From: Rosellinia necatrix
Taxonomy: Eukaryota; Ascomycota; Sordariomycetes; Xylariales; Xylariaceae
Direction: 5' to 3'
Assembly: GCA_021209875.1 (NCBI GenBank)
Contig: JAGYVD010000002.1
Span: 1,054,001 to 1,118,000, forward strand
DNA length: 64,000 bases
Part shown: positions 60,901-64,000 of the stretch, one piece after another
How positions within the stretch are numbered: position 1 is the first letter of the stretch
How the letters are laid out: every line of letters starts with the position of its first letter
Notes under the pieces: model-generated
Databases searched by the model: none
What the model was told of the DNA's origin: nothing
The model's input: the letters and a program-made list of their open reading frames with translations, nothing else
Position numbers and translations under genes: made by a program

Positions 60901-61482
60901 ATGGCTCCCTGTCAACGGCCTCGACCTAAGCTATGCACCCTCGTAGTGGTGGTGTGGGCTAGGGACGACTAGCGAAATAACCTCCCAGTGCCGTGGACTC
61001 ATTGGGCCACGGTCTCGTCGCCGGTGGCGTGAACGCGGTACCGGCTTGCTCTATTGCACGGCTGCGTGGCGGGGCGACTTGCCGATCACCTTTCCCGAGT
61101 GCTCCTCCGCGTTTGGCGAGTTGACACCCTCTCGCGCCGAGCATATAGATAGTTTGGACCATTCTCTGCTCGGCCCATCTGAACGTCTCCCGTCCGCTGA
61201 ACAGCTTTATTTAACCCCCCGACCCACCCCGTTTCGTTTACTTGCCACCGAGCTTGCCTCCCCATGTGATCAACGACTGTTATAAACTCGGGTTTGGAAA
61301 TCTCTCGCCTTGTCTCAGGTGAAGCTAAAGTTTTATCTACTTGACTACCACCCTGCCTACCTATCCGTGTTGGCAAATAAAAGCAGAAGAAGGAGGAGGT
61401 TACTAGACATCTTCCCATATCACCCGGCCATCCCAGCCGCCTCCAACAACGATCAAGAGAATAAACACGAACATCCGTCGCC
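57945..61482. other. repeat-rich spacer and promoter of the 61483 gene
   Basis: No convincing gene in 3.5 kb. It contains TACCTA/TAGGTA clusters (59220-59280, 60053-60070, 60200-60300), (CACTA)n and (GCAT)n near 59270-59317, three copies of a 31-bp unit at 59853-59974, GGA runs at 59678-59712 and (TAG)n at about 60208-60224. The final 130 bp (lysine-codon-like AAGCAGAAGAAGG, then ACAACGATCAAG) are leader-like. Confidence 0.5.
59853..59974. repeat. three tandem-like copies of a 31-bp unit
   Basis: GGGAATGTGGAAAGTCGCATGTTGGAAGGTT-type units start at 59853, 59901 and 59943 with one to three differences and unequal spacers. They fall inside an 82-codon frame that has no other support. Confidence 0.75.
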
Positions 61483-62169
61483 ATGAGTTTGAGCAAGTGG
61501 AAGCCGGGCAGCTGGAAGAAATTGTCGGCAAGCTCGAGGAACAGTGACACGACGGTGCCAGCAACCTCAACGGCCAGAGCGTCGTCAACAACCAACAAGT
61601 CGACCGGGAGCGGCCGTAGGAACAAGAGCGGCAAGACGTCATCCTCCACATCCTCCTCCGCCTCGTCGTCCTCGTCGTCTTCGCCGTTCTCGTGGTTCCG
61701 ATCGTCCCGACGGCCCAGCAAGAAGAGGAAGTCGATCATCTCGCGCGACGACCCGGCCTTCGCGCGCCTCCACAAGCCCTTCACGCCGCAGAACCTCGAG
61801 CACCAGAAGGTGCTCAACACGTTCGAGTGGAACTTCTACGACGGCGACGACGACGACGGCGACGGCCAGCAGCAGCAGCAGCAGCGGCGGCGGCGCCGGG
61901 TCAGCCTCAGCATCAGCCCCTGCGCGTCGCGCACCGCGACCGTCGCCGACGACCGCGACTACGCTCATGGCCATGGCCACGGCCACGGCCACAGCTACAG
62001 CTATGGCCACGGTTATGGTTACGGCTGGGAAGGCCGCCACGACGACTACAACGTCCACGGGATGCTGCCGCCCAACGGCCGCCGGGACACGCTCAGCGGC
62101 TCACTGGCCCGCCTCTCGATACGGAGGGTCTCTGACAGCGGGCTAGAGATGGATCCTGCGGCCAGGTGA
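61483..62169 (+). CDS. fungal protein of unknown function, Ser-rich with DDPAF motif
   Basis: Intronless, 228 aa; the ATG sits in CGCCATGAG, a good fungal start context. It begins MSLSKWKPGSWKKL, has a long Ser/Thr tract (about 20-65), a basic RRPSKKRKS stretch, then the block SRDDPAFARLHKPFTPQNLE, HQKVLNTFEWNF (about 86-118), which I recall as a conserved region in other sordariomycete proteins. A poly-Gln/Arg tract, GHGHGHGHS repeats and a C-terminal RRVSDSG follow (a kinase-type RRxS site). No enzyme motif. The pattern suggests a disordered regulatory or nuclear protein, but the function is unknown. Confidence 0.8.
   Translation: MSLSKWKPGSWKKLSASSRNSDTTVPATSTARASSTTNKSTGSGRRNKSGKTSSSTSSSASSSSSSSPFSWFRSSRRPSKKRKSIISRDDPAFARLHKPFTPQNLEHQKVLNTFEWNFYDGDDDDGDGQQQQQQRRRRRVSLSISPCASRTATVADDRDYAHGHGHGHGHSYSYGHGYGYGWEGRHDDYNVHGMLPPNGRRDTLSGSLARLSIRRVSDSGLEMDPAAR
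61963..62034 (+). repeat. GGCCAC/GGCTAC hexamer repeat within coding sequence
   Basis: Tandem GGCCAY and GGYTAC-like hexamers encode the GH and SY/GY dipeptide run of the 61483 protein. Likely variable in length by whole hexamers, keeping frame. Confidence 0.75.
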
Positions 62170-63856
62170 CATCCCTCCACGCGCGGGGAGACCGTTGTAC
62201 GATGTAACGATACGGGAATTGATTGAACGTTTCTTTTCGGCTGACGTTTTTATTATCATTGGGTCATCGCATGGGTTACAGTCACGGAGCATCAATATTA
62301 TCGTCATAATCGCCATCATGCCCTGGAGGCCTTGCTTTATCCATGGCGCTTTGGAGTTTAACGAGGTTTGAAGAGATGCAAAGTCCACATGTAATATGGT
62401 CTACATGAGCTTACGTTTCGAAACCTACCGGGAATCTGGGAGTCTCGGCATTTGTTCATTTATTCATTCTCCTTAGAATTACATGGAGATGATCTTGTAC
62501 CTATTTATTTACTTATCCCTTTTACTATGGCCGGTTTCTGGGGAAACGGGGGGCTCGGCTGTATATATATTTATGTGCGAGTAAGTTGGTGAAAGGAAGG
62601 GAAGGGGGAGGGGGGAGGGGGGGAGGGGATGTGAAGAGTGTGGGTTGAGGTAGAGGTAAAGGAAGACAGAGGGGGGATGAACTCAATCAGAAACTCTGAG
62701 ATCAAGATTTTCTTGTGTGCTCATAGAGAGACGGACAAAGAGATAAAAATAGGAAAGGCCTCAGAATTTTCAGTGTATGAATTACTCTTCGGAGATTACT
62801 CCTCGTCAACTGTGTAACATTATTGCTCATCATTGGCCATGTGCTAATAAGGACAAAACTCAGGGTCCATCAAGATACGAGTGTGTGCGGGAGACAACTG
62901 TAAGCCGGCACTACCGGCGTCACTCTATTGTCGTCATCAGGATTTTGGGGCGATGCGATACGAGCGTTCGGATTTGTTCCTCGCTTGTGAGAAGCAGAGA
63001 GCCTGCTGATCAGCCTTGATACGACGCTATACCCGTTCATCGCCTGGGTTGCGACTGGGGATGCCGTCTGGGGCTGTCAAACGAAATACGAATCGACACC
63101 AGCAAACCACTCATGGGCGTGTACATATGTAGCCCACAGAATCAACCCGCGCAAGGCCTAGATAAGGCGGAGAAAGCCTATCAGAACATGTCGTGAGTAA
63201 GCTGGGGATGACCAGATATATTCTGCACATGTGGTTGCTGTTTCGTGCTTGGATTGGCCAGTTCAACATCCAGGATCGGGAGCTTTTCGAAACAAATGAA
63301 TTCGCTAAACTGGGGCAGGCTCCGTTAGGATAGAAGTCGGATAAGTAGCAGTATCGAGGGCATGATGGTTTGAAAATACGCCATGGATATTTTCCACGTT
63401 GGAGTGGGAAGGAGGAGGAGGAGGAGGAGGAAGAATCAATCAATGATAGCTGAAGAGATTTTTAAAGGATGCCAAGCATCTCAAAAGCTCGGACCAGGCA
63501 AAGACAACCCCAGCCACATGGGCTGGGACTTTAGTCTTCTCTGCTAATTGACGAGGTTGAACGGCCTAACTACTTAGTAACTACCCCTCATGGTGATCTA
63601 GATACGAAGCACAGGCTTCACTTAATACGCCTAACTAGGAATATGCCAAAGAAGTACACACCTTAGCGTGGGATATCGGATTGTAGAGATAGTAGGCCCC
63701 TGCAGGACAAAGTCTACCTGGCGATACCGAAATACTAACGTAACTTCATATTCACTACTGACCCCAAAGTTTAATGGTTATTTCTTTTTTCTTTTACTTT
63801 TCTCTACCCAGGTGCCTCGTAAGTCTGCGTGTGATCTATCCTTGCCCGGGGTGTAA
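62170..63856. other. 3' flank and spacer
   Basis: No gene found. It includes a G-rich tract (62599-62628), a (GGA)n run near 63411-63431 and two unsupported frames (62777-63019 plus; 63443-63111 minus). Confidence 0.5.
62599..62628 (+). other. G-quadruplex-forming tract
   Basis: Five runs of three to seven G separated by single or double A within 30 bp on the plus strand, about 430 bp beyond the stop of the 61483 gene. This meets the usual G-quadruplex pattern. Confidence 0.7.
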
Positions 63857-64000
63857 TGTCGCGGACCCACCACCCAGTCATCACCAGAATATCGCTTAGG
63901 AGTTGTGGGCAAAGTCGAAGTCTCCCTGCCAGAGACTTACCGCGAACACCCCTCCGGTCTAGTCCTCGTGCGTGACGGCCATGTCCAGCACCTCGACCCG
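63857..64000 (+). CDS. possible partial gene running off the right edge
   Basis: After a stop at 63854 a frame stays open to the window end and reads coding-like (VEVSLPETYREHPSGLVLVR then DGHVQHLDP). A TTAG acceptor at 63896-63899 would make it an internal exon. The minus strand also has a GTAAGT donor near 63939, so orientation is not certain. Too short to name. Confidence 0.3.

Noticed and set aside
60537..60972. Overlapping frames on both strands
   Set aside because: None has a domain or splice context. G+C-rich chance frames.

Overview
The window looks like a chromosome segment of a filamentous ascomycete (Pezizomycotina, most likely a sordariomycete). Genes carry short introns of about 50-110 nt with GTAnGT donors and CTAAC/CTGAC-like branch points. 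Zn2Cys6 and 2EXR proteins are present, TACCTAGGTA motifs pepper the intergenic DNA, and the first 26.5 kb shows repeat-induced point mutation (RIP).

Region 1 (1 to about 26,536) is an extremely A+T-rich block with almost no open reading frame. It is not featureless. Two LTR-retrotransposon fossils can be delimited from the sequence. Element A (6895-15034) has LTRs of about 195 bp and a short target duplication. Element B (18222-25607) has two 203-bp LTRs flanked on both sides by AAAAG. LTR copies differ almost only by C-to-T and G-to-A changes, the RIP signature. The block ends at the end of a third LTR (26323-26536), whose family occurs as two inverted solo LTRs in the normal-composition DNA (27650-27865 with a perfect TATAT duplication, and 31277-31493).

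Region 2 (26.5-41 kb) is gene-poor accessory DNA. It holds one unnamed 376-aa fungal protein with a PPxY motif (29479-30666), a single-pass membrane protein (34545-35657) and a low-complexity, cysteine-cluster protein on the minus strand (36372-37697). The last two each show apparent one-base frame breaks, mostly at G/C homopolymers. Also present are solo LTRs, relic fragments and microsatellites.

Region 3 (41-48.5 kb) is conserved core: ribosomal protein eL41 (a 25-codon gene split by an intron), RNA polymerase I subunit A49, and a divergent pair of an alpha/beta hydrolase and an 835-aa Zn2Cys6 transcription factor sharing a 0.7-kb promoter. eL41 and A49 both serve ribosome production and lie about 1 kb apart.

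Region 4 (48.5-64 kb) returns to sparse coding. It has a 504-bp MITE-like element, an intronless 335-aa orphan with a myristoylation-type N-terminus (52521-53528), a 15-bp minisatellite, a 2EXR protein (56856-57944) and a 228-aa fungal protein of unknown function (61483-62169). A coding-looking fragment runs off the right edge. Coordinates of spliced genes are full spans; exons are given in each entry. No tRNA, rRNA or CRISPR was recognised.
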